Of a DNA stretch of 64,000 nucleotides, positions 40,057 through 47,586 are shown one piece after another; the stretch's first letter is position 1, and the number at the start of each line of letters is the position of its first letter. The translations under genes were made by a program, and so were the position numbers. Source of the DNA: IDS-8 sp964424805 (GTDB lineage Bacteria; Pseudomonadota; Gammaproteobacteria; Steroidobacterales; Woeseiaceae); the NCBI GenBank assembly GCA_964424805.1, contig CAYRKH010000001.1, positions 62,001-126,000 of the forward strand, written 5' to 3'. Under the pieces are notes generated by a model, which saw only the letters and a list, made by a program, of their open reading frames with translations, searched no databases and was not told the origin of the DNA.

Positions 40057-40695
40057 TTATCCCCTGCGTGCGGTTGCCGCCGTCTCGCGGGCCTGCGTGG
40101 CCAGCGCGGTAATGGCCGCAAAATCACCCGCTTCGACGGCGGCGGACGGGGTCAGCCAGCTGCCGCCGCAGGCCAGCACCTGCGGCAGGGCGAGCCAGGC
40201 GGCAAGGTTGTCGGCGGATATGCCGCCGGTCGGCATGAAGCGCATGTCGCGGAACGGCGCCGCCAGCGCCTTCAGCGTTGCGACGCCGCCGGCGGCGCCC
40301 GCCGGGAAGAATTTTACCGTTCGCAGGCCGAGGTTCCACGCTCGCTGCAACTCCGTAGCGGTGGCGATGCCCGGAAACACGGGCAGGTTGCGCGCGCCCG
40401 CCGCGCTCACCACCGGTTCTTCCAAGCCCGGCGACACGATGAAGCGTGCGCCGGCATCGGCGGCCGCCGTCGCCTGCGCTTCCGAGAGCACCGTGCCCGC
40501 GCCGACGATTGCTGCCGGCACCGCACGGCCGACGGCCTCCAGGCAGGCGAGGGCCGCGTCCGTGCGCAGTACCACCTCGATTACCGTGAGGCCGCCGGCA
40601 ACGAGTGCTTCGGCGGTGCGCACCGCGACGTCGGGCTTCGCGGCCTGCACCAGCGGCACGACGGGGGCTCGTTCAAGGCGTTCGTAAAGGTTCAT
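40057..40695 (-). CDS. eda: KDPG aldolase (2-dehydro-3-deoxy-6-phosphogluconate aldolase)
   Basis: ATG 40695 follows AGGAGC and gives 212 residues. The class I aldolase barrel shows GGLTVIEVVLRT, the AAIVGAGTVLSEAQA loop, FIVSPGLEEP, the Schiff-base Lys in VKFFPAGAAGG, and MPTGGISADNL. It cleaves KDPG to pyruvate and glyceraldehyde 3-phosphate. It is middle gene of the ADH-eda-kdgK operon (46 bases after the ADH stop, 2 bases before kdgK). The longer open frame upstream overlaps the ADH gene and is not used. Confidence 0.93.
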   Translation of the reverse strand: MNLYERLERAPVVPLVQAAKPDVAVRTAEALVAGGLTVIEVVLRTDAALACLEAVGRAVPAAIVGAGTVLSEAQATAAADAGARFIVSPGLEEPVVSAAGARNLPVFPGIATATELQRAWNLGLRTVKFFPAGAAGGVATLKALAAPFRDMRFMPTGGISADNLAAWLALPQVLACGGSWLTPSAAVEAGDFAAITALATQARETAATARRG

Positions 40696-40741
40696 CGTAC
40701 CCGGGCAGCTCCTGGCTCCCGCCGTTGTTGCAGTCACCGCG

Positions 40742-41737
40742 TCAGGCGGAAGCCGTCCAGTCGTACAGTATGCCCATGACGTTGCCGCGATCGTTCTCGG
40801 CAAGGGCATATGCTTGCGCGCAGTCGGCGGGCGAAAAGACGTGACTGATGAGCCCGTCGAGACTGAACTTCCGTTCGGCCACGAGACCGAAGAACGTTTC
40901 GTCGATCCGGCGTTGCGTCCAGCCGTCGCGATCGTGGCTGTCATGGGTGGCCTGGACGGTAAGGCCCTTTGACATCATGTCGGACGTCAGGTGCTGCCGA
41001 TCGGGATAGCCGGTATCACCGAGCAGGATGACCTTGCCGAAACGGGCTGCCGCGCCAAGTGCGTATGTGAACGCTTTCGGGTTGCCTGTCGTATCGATGA
41101 CGACCGCCGGAGCTTTGCCGTCGCCCCCCTGCCGGACGGCGTCCACATGCAGGGCGATGTCCCCGGCGAGAAGCTCTGCGGCACCGCCCTTTTCGGCTAG
41201 CCCGAGGCGATAGTCGGACAGGTCGGCGACTGCTACGTGCCCAGCGCCGCGGGCGTTCAGCCAGCGTACCGCCATCTGCCCGACGGGACCGGCTCCTATG
41301 ACGAGTATGTCCGCGCCTTCCAGCGGCTCCGCCGCCCACGCGGCGCGAAACGCCGTCTTCGCGAGGCCGCACCAGCAGGCCTGCTTCGGATCGATACCCG
41401 CGGGCACCGGTGACGCGAGACGCGCGGGCAGGGTCTGGTGCGAGCCGTGCGCCATGCGCATGAACACGCGATCGCCGTTTTGGAATTCAGAGACATTCGT
41501 GCCGCAGGAAACCACCTTGCCGACGGCCTGAACGCCGGTTTTCAGCTGGGGGAAGGAGAACATCCGCGCGAAGTGGGTATCGGGGTCATACCGCTGGTGC
41601 AGTATCGTCGTTTCGGTACCGATACTGACAAGGCTGTACTCCGTACGCACCTGGACCTCATCGGTGCCGGGAGCTGCCGGCTCGAAGCTCTGCAGCTCAA
41701 CCAGCCCCTTTGCAGGAAAGATGACTCGCGTCGCCAT
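40742..41737 (-). CDS. Medium-chain zinc-type alcohol/sugar-alcohol dehydrogenase
   Basis: The product has 331 residues from ATG 41737. The GroES-like N-domain begins MATRVIFPAKGLVEL and runs to GDRVFMRMAHGSHQ; the Rossmann domain has VIGAGPVGQMAVRWL and VADLSDYRLGLAEKGGA. The usual zinc-ligand block GHE is not obvious, so it may be one of the zinc-poor members of the family. It is first in the operon with eda and kdgK and divergent from an SDR, with an AT-rich control sequence only 3-20 bases before its start and no ribosome site, suggesting a leaderless or unusual initiation. A likely role is oxidising a sugar or sugar acid on the way to KDG. Confidence 0.82.
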   Translation of the reverse strand: MATRVIFPAKGLVELQSFEPAAPGTDEVQVRTEYSLVSIGTETTILHQRYDPDTHFARMFSFPQLKTGVQAVGKVVSCGTNVSEFQNGDRVFMRMAHGSHQTLPARLASPVPAGIDPKQACWCGLAKTAFRAAWAAEPLEGADILVIGAGPVGQMAVRWLNARGAGHVAVADLSDYRLGLAEKGGAAELLAGDIALHVDAVRQGGDGKAPAVVIDTTGNPKAFTYALGAAARFGKVILLGDTGYPDRQHLTSDMMSKGLTVQATHDSHDRDGWTQRRIDETFFGLVAERKFSLDGLISHVFSPADCAQAYALAENDRGNVMGILYDWTASA

Positions 41738-41739
41738 AA

Positions 41740-41757
41740 AGATTAATATATAAACTA
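41740..41757. promoter_or_regulatory. Operator-like site S1 of the TAGTTTA-N4-TAAACTA family (right half intact)
   Basis: The right half TAAACTA (41751-41757) is perfect; the left half is degenerate, though the core TTAATATATAAACT closely matches site 53372-53389. An overlapping imperfect palindrome spans 41742-41759. It sits between divergent ADH and SDR genes and touches the ADH start. Confidence 0.5.
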
Positions 41758-41788
41758 ATATTGTGGAAAGCAACCGCGGGAGGTGCCG

Positions 41789-42673
41789 GTGGCAGTAGTC
41801 GTAATTACAGGGTCCAGCAGCGGCTTCGGGATGGCCGGCGCGGCGGCGTTTGCGCGCAACGGCGACACGGTCGTTGCCACTGCCCGCGATCCGGACCGTG
41901 GGCAGGCAATGCAGCGGTTGCTGTCCCGGCAAGGATATGACGTGCATACGCTGGTACTGGACGTGACGCGATCGGAGTCCTTTCCTGCCATCGTTGAGGA
42001 CATCACGAGGCGTTTTGGGCGCATCGATGTGCTGGTGAATAACGCGGGTATACTGCGCCCCGGAGCTTTGGAGGATATCAGCGAACAAGACCTGCGGCTG
42101 GTCGTCGAAACCAATGCGATCGCGCCGTTGCTCCTGTCGCGGGCCGTGCTGCCACAGATGCGTTCCCAGGGATCTGGGACGATCATCATGGTCGGCTCGC
42201 TTTCGGGGGTCGCCGGCCTGCCCGGCGATGTTGCCTATACGGCCAGCAAGTTCGCCCTCGAAGGGGCGAGCGAGGCGCTGCGGCACGAGGTCGACCGGTG
42301 GGGCATACGCGTCGCGCTGATAGAACCCGGCATGTACCGGACAGGCATTTTCCCTGAACGGGAAGGCAGCTTGCTGCCCGAAGGCTATCCGTCGGATTCG
42401 CCTTACCGGCCATTGATCGAGACGAAGCTCCGGGACGTCTACTCACGATTGCCCGGCGCGTTTGACCCGGCCCGGGTCGGCGAACTCATGGTCGAGATCG
42501 CGGAATCCGGGTCCGGCCGGTTTCGCTGGCCCGCGGACGCGGTGGCCGAGAAGGTCCTTGCGGCGATGTTTGCGCATGACGACGCCGGACGCGACGCCTT
42601 CCTGCGCGAAGTGTCGGGCACGGACTGGTGGAGTGAGGGCCGGTCGCAGCCGCCGCCGGGAGAGGGGAAATGA
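41789..42673 (+). CDS. Short-chain dehydrogenase/reductase
   Basis: GTG 41789 is chosen because GGGAGG (41778-41783) is 5 bases upstream; GTG 41783 overlaps that site. The product has 294 residues, with TGSSSGFG for NAD(P), NNAGIL, a catalytic Ser in VGSLSGVAG and the YTASK active site, then PGMYRTGIF. The C-terminal extension to nearly 300 residues resembles SDRs of the 17-beta-HSD/oxidoreductase type. The stop overlaps the VOC gene. The substrate is unknown; it probably serves the same sugar or aromatic-conjugate pathway as its divergent partner. Confidence 0.87.
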   Translation: MAVVVITGSSSGFGMAGAAAFARNGDTVVATARDPDRGQAMQRLLSRQGYDVHTLVLDVTRSESFPAIVEDITRRFGRIDVLVNNAGILRPGALEDISEQDLRLVVETNAIAPLLLSRAVLPQMRSQGSGTIIMVGSLSGVAGLPGDVAYTASKFALEGASEALRHEVDRWGIRVALIEPGMYRTGIFPEREGSLLPEGYPSDSPYRPLIETKLRDVYSRLPGAFDPARVGELMVEIAESGSGRFRWPADAVAEKVLAAMFAHDDAGRDAFLREVSGTDWWSEGRSQPPPGEGK

Positions 42674-43107
42674 CCGGGCTCGCCCACGTTTGTATCGAAA
42701 CCACCGACCTCGCAAAAACCGAGGCGTTCTACTGTCGGCTCGGGCTGCGGCGCCGCTTCGACTTCCATAACAGGCAGGGTCGCCTGGTGGCGTTCTACCT
42801 CGCGTTCGGGAACGAGACCTACATCGAAGTGATCCTGAACGACACGCCCCGAACCGACGGCACGATCAGGCACTTTGCGATTGAAACGGAGAACCTCGAT
42901 GCGCTGCGTGAGTCCCTGCTGGAAGCCGGCATCGACGTGTCGGAAAAGGAGCTGGGCATCGATTTCACCTGGATCGCGAAATGCCATGACCCGAACGGCG
43001 TCCTCATCGAGCTGATGGAATACACGAAGGACAGCCTGCAGCGCGTGGGCGGTACCTGTGAAGTGGACTACTCGCCCCGGAGCCTCGAAACAGTACCGGA
43101 CCGCTGA
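42670..43107 (+). CDS. VOC (glyoxalase/extradiol-dioxygenase fold) family protein
   Basis: This 145-residue protein has two beta-alpha-beta-beta-beta modules: LAHVCIETTDLAKTEAFYCRLGLRRRFDF, then IRHFAIETENLDALRESLLEAG and KCHDPNGVLIELMEY. Possible metal ligands are His6, a Glu in YIEVIL, His in IRHFAI and Glu in LIELME, the VOC arrangement. Members include isomerases, lyases and dioxygenases; the reaction here cannot be told. It starts at ATG 42670 overlapping the SDR stop, so the two are coupled. An epimerase or lyase step on a keto-sugar acid is one option. Confidence 0.8.
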   Translation: MTGLAHVCIETTDLAKTEAFYCRLGLRRRFDFHNRQGRLVAFYLAFGNETYIEVILNDTPRTDGTIRHFAIETENLDALRESLLEAGIDVSEKELGIDFTWIAKCHDPNGVLIELMEYTKDSLQRVGGTCEVDYSPRSLETVPDR

Positions 43108-43141
43108 GCAGCTGGCCGGCCGGGGCGGCAGCCGTGCGCCA

Positions 43142-43420
43142 CTAGACCGTCGGCCACTCCCGCTTGCTGCGCGCTTTTGCCGTGGGCGCCTGGCCATGCC
43201 GCCTCCAGCGGACCAGGAACCACGGCAGTGCGACGACAAACAGAATGGCGCCCGGGCTGGTGAGAAAGCGCTTCAGGAATTGGACCACGTCGTCCGGCGA
43301 CACGTAAACGGTCGCCGGTATCTTTGACTGCGGGCCGCTCTCGATGACCAGCAGGTTCCGGTCGTGGCTGATCCTGCCGAACGCGAAATCGATCTGTGCA
43401 AGCTTGCTGACAACGCGCAT
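43142..43420 (-). CDS. Small hypothetical protein with one membrane helix
   Basis: The 92-residue product is not recognised. ATG 43420 lies 9 bases after the amidase stop on the same strand, so it is probably the last gene of the manD-flavoenzyme-amidase operon. The N-terminal half is soluble-looking (RISHDRNLLVIESGPQSKIPATVYVSPDDVVQFLKRFL), then a hydrophobic helix GAILFVVALPWFLV (about residues 56-70) and a very basic tail. Operon position and consistent codon choice favour a real gene. No function is proposed. Confidence 0.6.
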   Translation of the reverse strand: MRVVSKLAQIDFAFGRISHDRNLLVIESGPQSKIPATVYVSPDDVVQFLKRFLTSPGAILFVVALPWFLVRWRRHGQAPTAKARSKREWPTV

Positions 43421-43429
43421 CGCCTCACC

Positions 43430-44587
43430 TCAATCTTGGTTCTTCCGAAGCCTGCCGGTTTCCTGAGCGTAGCGGATTCTTTGCTCCAGGACGCCTGACA
43501 TCTGCTCCGGCGTCTTGCCCGCAGGCGGCATGAACTGCCCGCGGGCATAGAGCTGGTCGAACACCTGGCGCGCCGGGCCGAGCTTGTCCGCCAAGGTCCG
43601 CGGCGGCTTGCCCGAGGGGAACTGGTTGGGCGGATAGATCGGGTTGTCGTAGATTTCCCGGAAAGCCTCGGTGCGGACGTCGATCCAGGTGTTGTGATTG
43701 GCACGGGAACGGTGCTCGCGCAGCGCCTCGATATCGATCGTCGCGGCGATCACCTGTTCGGACGGGTAGGGCGCTTCGCGAATCATCATGCCCGTGTAGT
43801 CGATGATGAAGGAATTGCCGGGGCAGAAGGCCTTCGGGTAGTAATCGTAGTTGACGCTGCCCCAGTTGGAGCCGAGCAGGTAGCACATGTTGTCGTGGGC
43901 TCGGGTTTTGCGGGTGAAGCGCCAGAAGTCCCAAGGATCCGACACGCCTTCCACTTCCTGCAGGGCGACCGGATGGCAGATCACTTCGCAACCGTTGTAG
44001 CCGAGCGCCCGCGAGACCTCCGGCGTGCAGCCGTCGTGGCAGGTCATGGTGCCCAGCTTGCCGATCTCGGTGTCTATCACCGGGAACAGGGTCTCGATGG
44101 AGGCGCCCAGCTTTTCCCGGTATTCGTCGAAGATGTCGTGCGGGCTGGTGCCGAGGCCGATCGACGCGGGGATATGCCACTTGTGGTACCGAAGGACGAC
44201 GTCGCCGCTCGGGCCGATGATGAACGCCGTGTTGAACCAGCGGTCCGGGAACTCCTCGAGTTGCTCGATGACGCCGCCGCCGGCAATGTACATGCCGTAC
44301 TCCTTGGCCTTTTCACCGAGTATGTCCATTTCCGGCCCGGGGATGGTGATCGCCTTCTTCATGAACGAATCGATGCCGTGCTCGCCCTTGCCGGGTGTCG
44401 TCACGCCTTGCATGAAGTACTCCGGGAGCACGGCCAGCCTGACCGGCACTTCCCAGAAGTACCCGACGCCGAAATCGATCATGTTCAGGACGCGGTCCAG
44501 GTTCTTCCTGATGCCCTCGCGGTCCTCGGCAACGGTCACTTCCGGCTGGATCACCAGCGCTGTGTATTTCTCTATCGGCTTACCCAT
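43430..44587 (-). CDS. Nitrilase-superfamily amidohydrolase (carbon-nitrogen hydrolase)
   Basis: The 385-residue protein is longer than most amidases of the family. The catalytic triad is visible: Glu56 (VLPEYFMQG), Lys136 (RYHKWHIP) and Cys183 (MTCHDGCTPE). Family members hydrolyse nitriles, amides or carbamoyl groups. It lies downstream of the phytoene-desaturase-like flavoenzyme and manD on the same strand, with an inverted repeat TTACA-CC-TGTAA three bases before the start codon. An amide substrate in an otherwise sugar-acid regulon is unusual and may be the key to what the system degrades. The C-terminal extension of about 100 residues is unexplained. Confidence 0.85.
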   Translation of the reverse strand: MGKPIEKYTALVIQPEVTVAEDREGIRKNLDRVLNMIDFGVGYFWEVPVRLAVLPEYFMQGVTTPGKGEHGIDSFMKKAITIPGPEMDILGEKAKEYGMYIAGGGVIEQLEEFPDRWFNTAFIIGPSGDVVLRYHKWHIPASIGLGTSPHDIFDEYREKLGASIETLFPVIDTEIGKLGTMTCHDGCTPEVSRALGYNGCEVICHPVALQEVEGVSDPWDFWRFTRKTRAHDNMCYLLGSNWGSVNYDYYPKAFCPGNSFIIDYTGMMIREAPYPSEQVIAATIDIEALREHRSRANHNTWIDVRTEAFREIYDNPIYPPNQFPSGKPPRTLADKLGPARQVFDQLYARGQFMPPAGKTPEQMSGVLEQRIRYAQETGRLRKNQD

Positions 44588-44589
44588 GG

Positions 44590-44601
44590 TTACACCTGTA
44601 A
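44590..44601. promoter_or_regulatory. Inverted repeat before the amidase gene
   Basis: TTACA-CC-TGTAA directly upstream of ATG 44587. It shares TTACA...TGTAA with the site at 58148-58165 but is a weak match to the main TAGTTTA-N4-TAAACTA motif. It may instead be a translational hairpin in a 16-base gap between coupled genes. Confidence 0.3.
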
Positions 44602-44603
44602 AT

Positions 44604-46199
44604 TCAACGGTAGTTTTGGAAGCTGGTACCGGGATCCAGGATCTCGAAGTCTTCCAGTATTGCAGTGGCCGTATTCGTGCCCATGGCGCAGATTCCGCCG
44701 CCGGGATGGCATGAAGGGCCGGTCATGTAGAGGTTGACGATCGGCGATCGGTACTCCGCGAATCCCGGGATCGGCCTGAAGGCACCAAGCTGCGACAGGA
44801 TTCGTTCGCCGCCCGTCGTCGAGCCATTGACGAACGACCAGTTCGACCTGGCCAGGTTCGGGCCGGTATCGATGAACTCACCCAGGATGTTGTCGTCCGT
44901 CATGTTAGGTGCGTGCCGCCGCAGGTTCCTGAGCAGCACGTTCCTGGTGTATTCGGGAGCCAGGTCCTCCCAGTTCGCGCCGCTCGCCAGCTCGATCGGC
45001 ACGAAGGTGTCGAAGATGATCGTGTGCTTGCCGTCCGGAGCGCGGCTCGGGTCGAGCGTTGTCCATGTCGCGGACCAGAGGAATGGATCGGACGGCGGCA
45101 CGCCCGCGGCGATCTCGCTGTACTGCTTGTCGATGTCGGCGACCGATCCGAATATGCGCTGGAACGCCGTGGCCGACATATCGGGGCCGTTCCGGAACTC
45201 GGGTGCCTCGTTGAGCGCGTAGTGCGCGCGGACGATCGTCACGTTGCCGAACGAATAATGCTCGACGATATTCCGGATGCGGCTGTCGAGCTCCTTCTCC
45301 GACATGCAGCGAAGGAAGGTTTGCCGCGGATCGAGCGCCGTGACGACGGCGCGCCGCGCGCGGATTGCCGTGCCGTCCGCCAGCTCGACGCCCTTGCATT
45401 CACCCCGCTCGATGATGAACCGGTCCACCGTGGCGCCCGTCATCACGCGGCCGCCGTTGTCGTCGATATAGCGTTGCATGGCGATCGACAGCATCCCGCT
45501 GCCACCTTCGGGTATAGCCTGGCCGTAGTAGTGAATGCTCGGGATCATGACGTAGAAGCCCTGCGCGGTGGCTTCCTGGTCCGGCAGCGTCTGCGGTGCC
45601 ATTGCCCAGCCGAGTATGAACGCCCGGACGTGCGGGTTCTCGAAATTCTTGAGTGTGAAGGCCCGCGAGCTGAGCTGGTAGTCCCGCAGCCGGCGCAAAC
45701 CTTCGCTATTGTTTTCGAGCGCCTGGAACATGTGGCTGGGCGGGGCGGGCGGCGAAAACATGCCCTTGATGACCCCGGGCTCGATCTCGGCAAACTCGTC
45801 GTAGATTTCCTTGTAGCGGATCGCGTCCTTCTTCGAGTACTCGGCAATCGTGTCGCAGGTCTTGTCGACGTCCTTGTAGACGATGATGCCCTGACCCTCA
45901 AGATTTGGATGGCCGGTGATATGGTCTTCGGACCAGATATACCTGAGGCCGTACTTCTCCAACTCCGGTTGCAGGACGTTGCGGAATGCAGGGTTCAGGT
46001 GTATCCAGACGTGGGAAGAGCCGTACAGGTCGTGCTTGAAGCCGGGCAGCGTCACTTCGCGTGTCACGACGCCGCCGCCAACTTGGTCGTTACGCTCCAG
46101 GACCAGCGGGCGTACCCCGTATTTCACCAGCAGCGCCGCGCAGGCAAGCGCGTTGTGGCCGCCCCCGGCGATAACGACGTCGTAATCCGCTGCGGACAT
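44604..46199 (-). CDS. Phytoene-desaturase-like FAD-dependent oxidoreductase
   Basis: The 531-residue product has an N-terminal dinucleotide motif VVIAGGGHNALACAALL, the ERNDQVGGGVVTREV block and a C-terminal FAD-binding MTGPSCHPGGGICAMGTNTA, the architecture of CrtI-like NAD(P)/FAD oxidoreductases. There is no carotenoid gene nearby, and related enzymes oxidise varied substrates. It starts 1 base before the manD stop, so the two are in one operon with the amidase. In this setting it probably oxidises part of the regulon's substrate, but which part is not known. The conserved ends and normal length suggest an intact enzyme. Confidence 0.85.
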   Translation of the reverse strand: MSAADYDVVIAGGGHNALACAALLVKYGVRPLVLERNDQVGGGVVTREVTLPGFKHDLYGSSHVWIHLNPAFRNVLQPELEKYGLRYIWSEDHITGHPNLEGQGIIVYKDVDKTCDTIAEYSKKDAIRYKEIYDEFAEIEPGVIKGMFSPPAPPSHMFQALENNSEGLRRLRDYQLSSRAFTLKNFENPHVRAFILGWAMAPQTLPDQEATAQGFYVMIPSIHYYGQAIPEGGSGMLSIAMQRYIDDNGGRVMTGATVDRFIIERGECKGVELADGTAIRARRAVVTALDPRQTFLRCMSEKELDSRIRNIVEHYSFGNVTIVRAHYALNEAPEFRNGPDMSATAFQRIFGSVADIDKQYSEIAAGVPPSDPFLWSATWTTLDPSRAPDGKHTIIFDTFVPIELASGANWEDLAPEYTRNVLLRNLRRHAPNMTDDNILGEFIDTGPNLARSNWSFVNGSTTGGERILSQLGAFRPIPGFAEYRSPIVNLYMTGPSCHPGGGICAMGTNTATAILEDFEILDPGTSFQNYR

Positions 46200-47408
46200 T
46201 TACCAGTTCCACATCGTCCCGTCGGCCAGCCGGTTCACGGGAAGGTAGGCGCGCCGGTACGGGTACTTTTCGGCCAGCGCCACGTCGATATCGACGCCGT
46301 GCCCGGGTGTGTCGCCCACAACGAGGTAGCCGTCCTCGAACCGGTAGTCGTGCGGAAACACGGCGTCCGTTTCCGGCGTGTGACGCATGTACTCCTGGAT
46401 GCCGAAGTTCGGTACCCAGGTATCGAAGTGCAATGCGGCGCCCATCGATACCGGCGACAGGTCCGTGGCGCCATGACTCCCGGTGCGCACATGGTACAGC
46501 GCCGCCAGGTCGGCAATGCGCCGCAAGTGGGTAATGCCGCCGGCGTGTACGACGGTGGTGCGAATGTAATCGATCAGCTGGTTCTCGATGAGCTCCTTGC
46601 AGTCCCAGATCGAGCTGAAGATCTCGCCGACCGCCAGGGGAGTTACCGTATGATCGCGTACCAGGCGAAACGCTTCCTGGTTTTCCGCGGGCACGGCGTC
46701 CTCCAGCCAGAACAGGCGGAAGTCCTCGAGCGATCGGCCCAGGCGCGCCGCCTCGATCGGCGTCAGCCGGTGATGCACGTCGTGCAGCAGGTGCAGCTCG
46801 TCGCCGAAGCGTTCCCGCAGGGCAGCAAACAGCTTCGGCGTGTGATTAAGGTAGCTGACGGTGGACCACCGGGTTTCCGGAGGCAGCCCCGCGGCAGCGG
46901 GCTCATAAAACATCTTGTCGGAAGACACGCCGTAAGTGGCGTCGAGGCCGGGAATGCCCGACTGGGCCCGCACGGCCTTGTAGCCGAGCTCGACGTACTT
47001 ATGGACCTCGTCGCAGGTTTCCGCGATGTCGCGGCCGTTCGCATGCCCGTAAACCATGACCCCTGAACGCGACCGGCCGCCCAGCAGCTGGTACAGGGGA
47101 AGCCCCGCAATCTTCGCCTTGATGTCCCAGAGGGCGGTGTCGATTGCGGCGATCGCGGTCATCGTCACCGGCCCGCGCCGCCAGTAGGCGCCGCGGTAAA
47201 GGTATTGCCAGATGTCCTCGACCTGCTGCGGATCGCGGCCGATGAGGCAGGGCGCAACGTGGTCCTCGAGGTAGCTGGCGACGGCAAGCTCACGGCCGTT
47301 CAGCGTTGCATCGCCGATACCGTAGGGACCGTCGTCGGTCAGGATCCGGACGGTGACGAAGTTTCGTCCGGGGCATGTCACTACAACTTCAATATTGGAT
47401 ATTTTCAC
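46200..47408 (-). CDS. manD: D-mannonate dehydratase, enolase superfamily (ManD/RspA type)
   Basis: GTG 47408 is chosen because it gives MKISNIEVVVTCPGRNFVTV and 402 residues, the classic ManD start and length; the open frame upstream runs to 47468. The enolase-superfamily ligands are in LLHDVHHRLTPIE (Asp), FWLEDAVPAENQEAF (Glu) and LAVGEIFSSIWD (Glu), with the acid/base His in TGSHGATDLSPV. ManD proteins convert D-mannonate (some D-gluconate) to 2-keto-3-deoxygluconate, which KdgK and Eda at 39-40.7 kb would use. It is first in the operon with the flavoenzyme and amidase, under two operator-like palindromes. Some members have very low activity, so function should be treated with care. Confidence 0.9.
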   Translation of the reverse strand: MKISNIEVVVTCPGRNFVTVRILTDDGPYGIGDATLNGRELAVASYLEDHVAPCLIGRDPQQVEDIWQYLYRGAYWRRGPVTMTAIAAIDTALWDIKAKIAGLPLYQLLGGRSRSGVMVYGHANGRDIAETCDEVHKYVELGYKAVRAQSGIPGLDATYGVSSDKMFYEPAAAGLPPETRWSTVSYLNHTPKLFAALRERFGDELHLLHDVHHRLTPIEAARLGRSLEDFRLFWLEDAVPAENQEAFRLVRDHTVTPLAVGEIFSSIWDCKELIENQLIDYIRTTVVHAGGITHLRRIADLAALYHVRTGSHGATDLSPVSMGAALHFDTWVPNFGIQEYMRHTPETDAVFPHDYRFEDGYLVVGDTPGHGVDIDVALAEKYPYRRAYLPVNRLADGTMWNW

Positions 47409-47469
47409 TGCTTTCCAGCCGGGCACCTGCCGTCCCGGTACGAAATCCGCGGGTCGTCCGCCAAGCAAG

Positions 47470-47487
47470 TAGTTTAGGTATAAACAA
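47470..47487. promoter_or_regulatory. Operator-like site S2: TAGTTTA-N4-TAAACAA
   Basis: TAGTTTA-GGTA-TAAACAA, 62 bases upstream of manD, in the 178-base divergent region with the aminotransferase. The core GTTTA-N4-TAAAC is a perfect inverted repeat. Confidence 0.7.
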
Positions 47488-47536
47488 AGACGAAGTCCAT
47501 CCCAAGCCGACTTCCTGTTGGAACGTCACGAGAGCT

Positions 47537-47554
47537 TAGTTTATACTTAAACTA
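47537..47554. promoter_or_regulatory. Operator-like site S3: TAGTTTA-N4-TAAACTA (perfect)
   Basis: TAGTTTA-TACT-TAAACTA is a perfect 18-base palindrome with a 4-base centre, 32 bases before ATG 47587 and 67 bases from S2. It is the best copy in the window and defines the motif. Confidence 0.75.
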
Positions 47555-47586
47555 TTGGTTTTCTCACGCAGTCCGCGGGTAGGTAA

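Noticed and set aside
44604..46199. Carotenoid biosynthesis (phytoene desaturase)
   Set aside because: No crtB, crtE or crtY is near; the gene is in a sugar-acid/amidase operon, so only the fold resemblance is kept.
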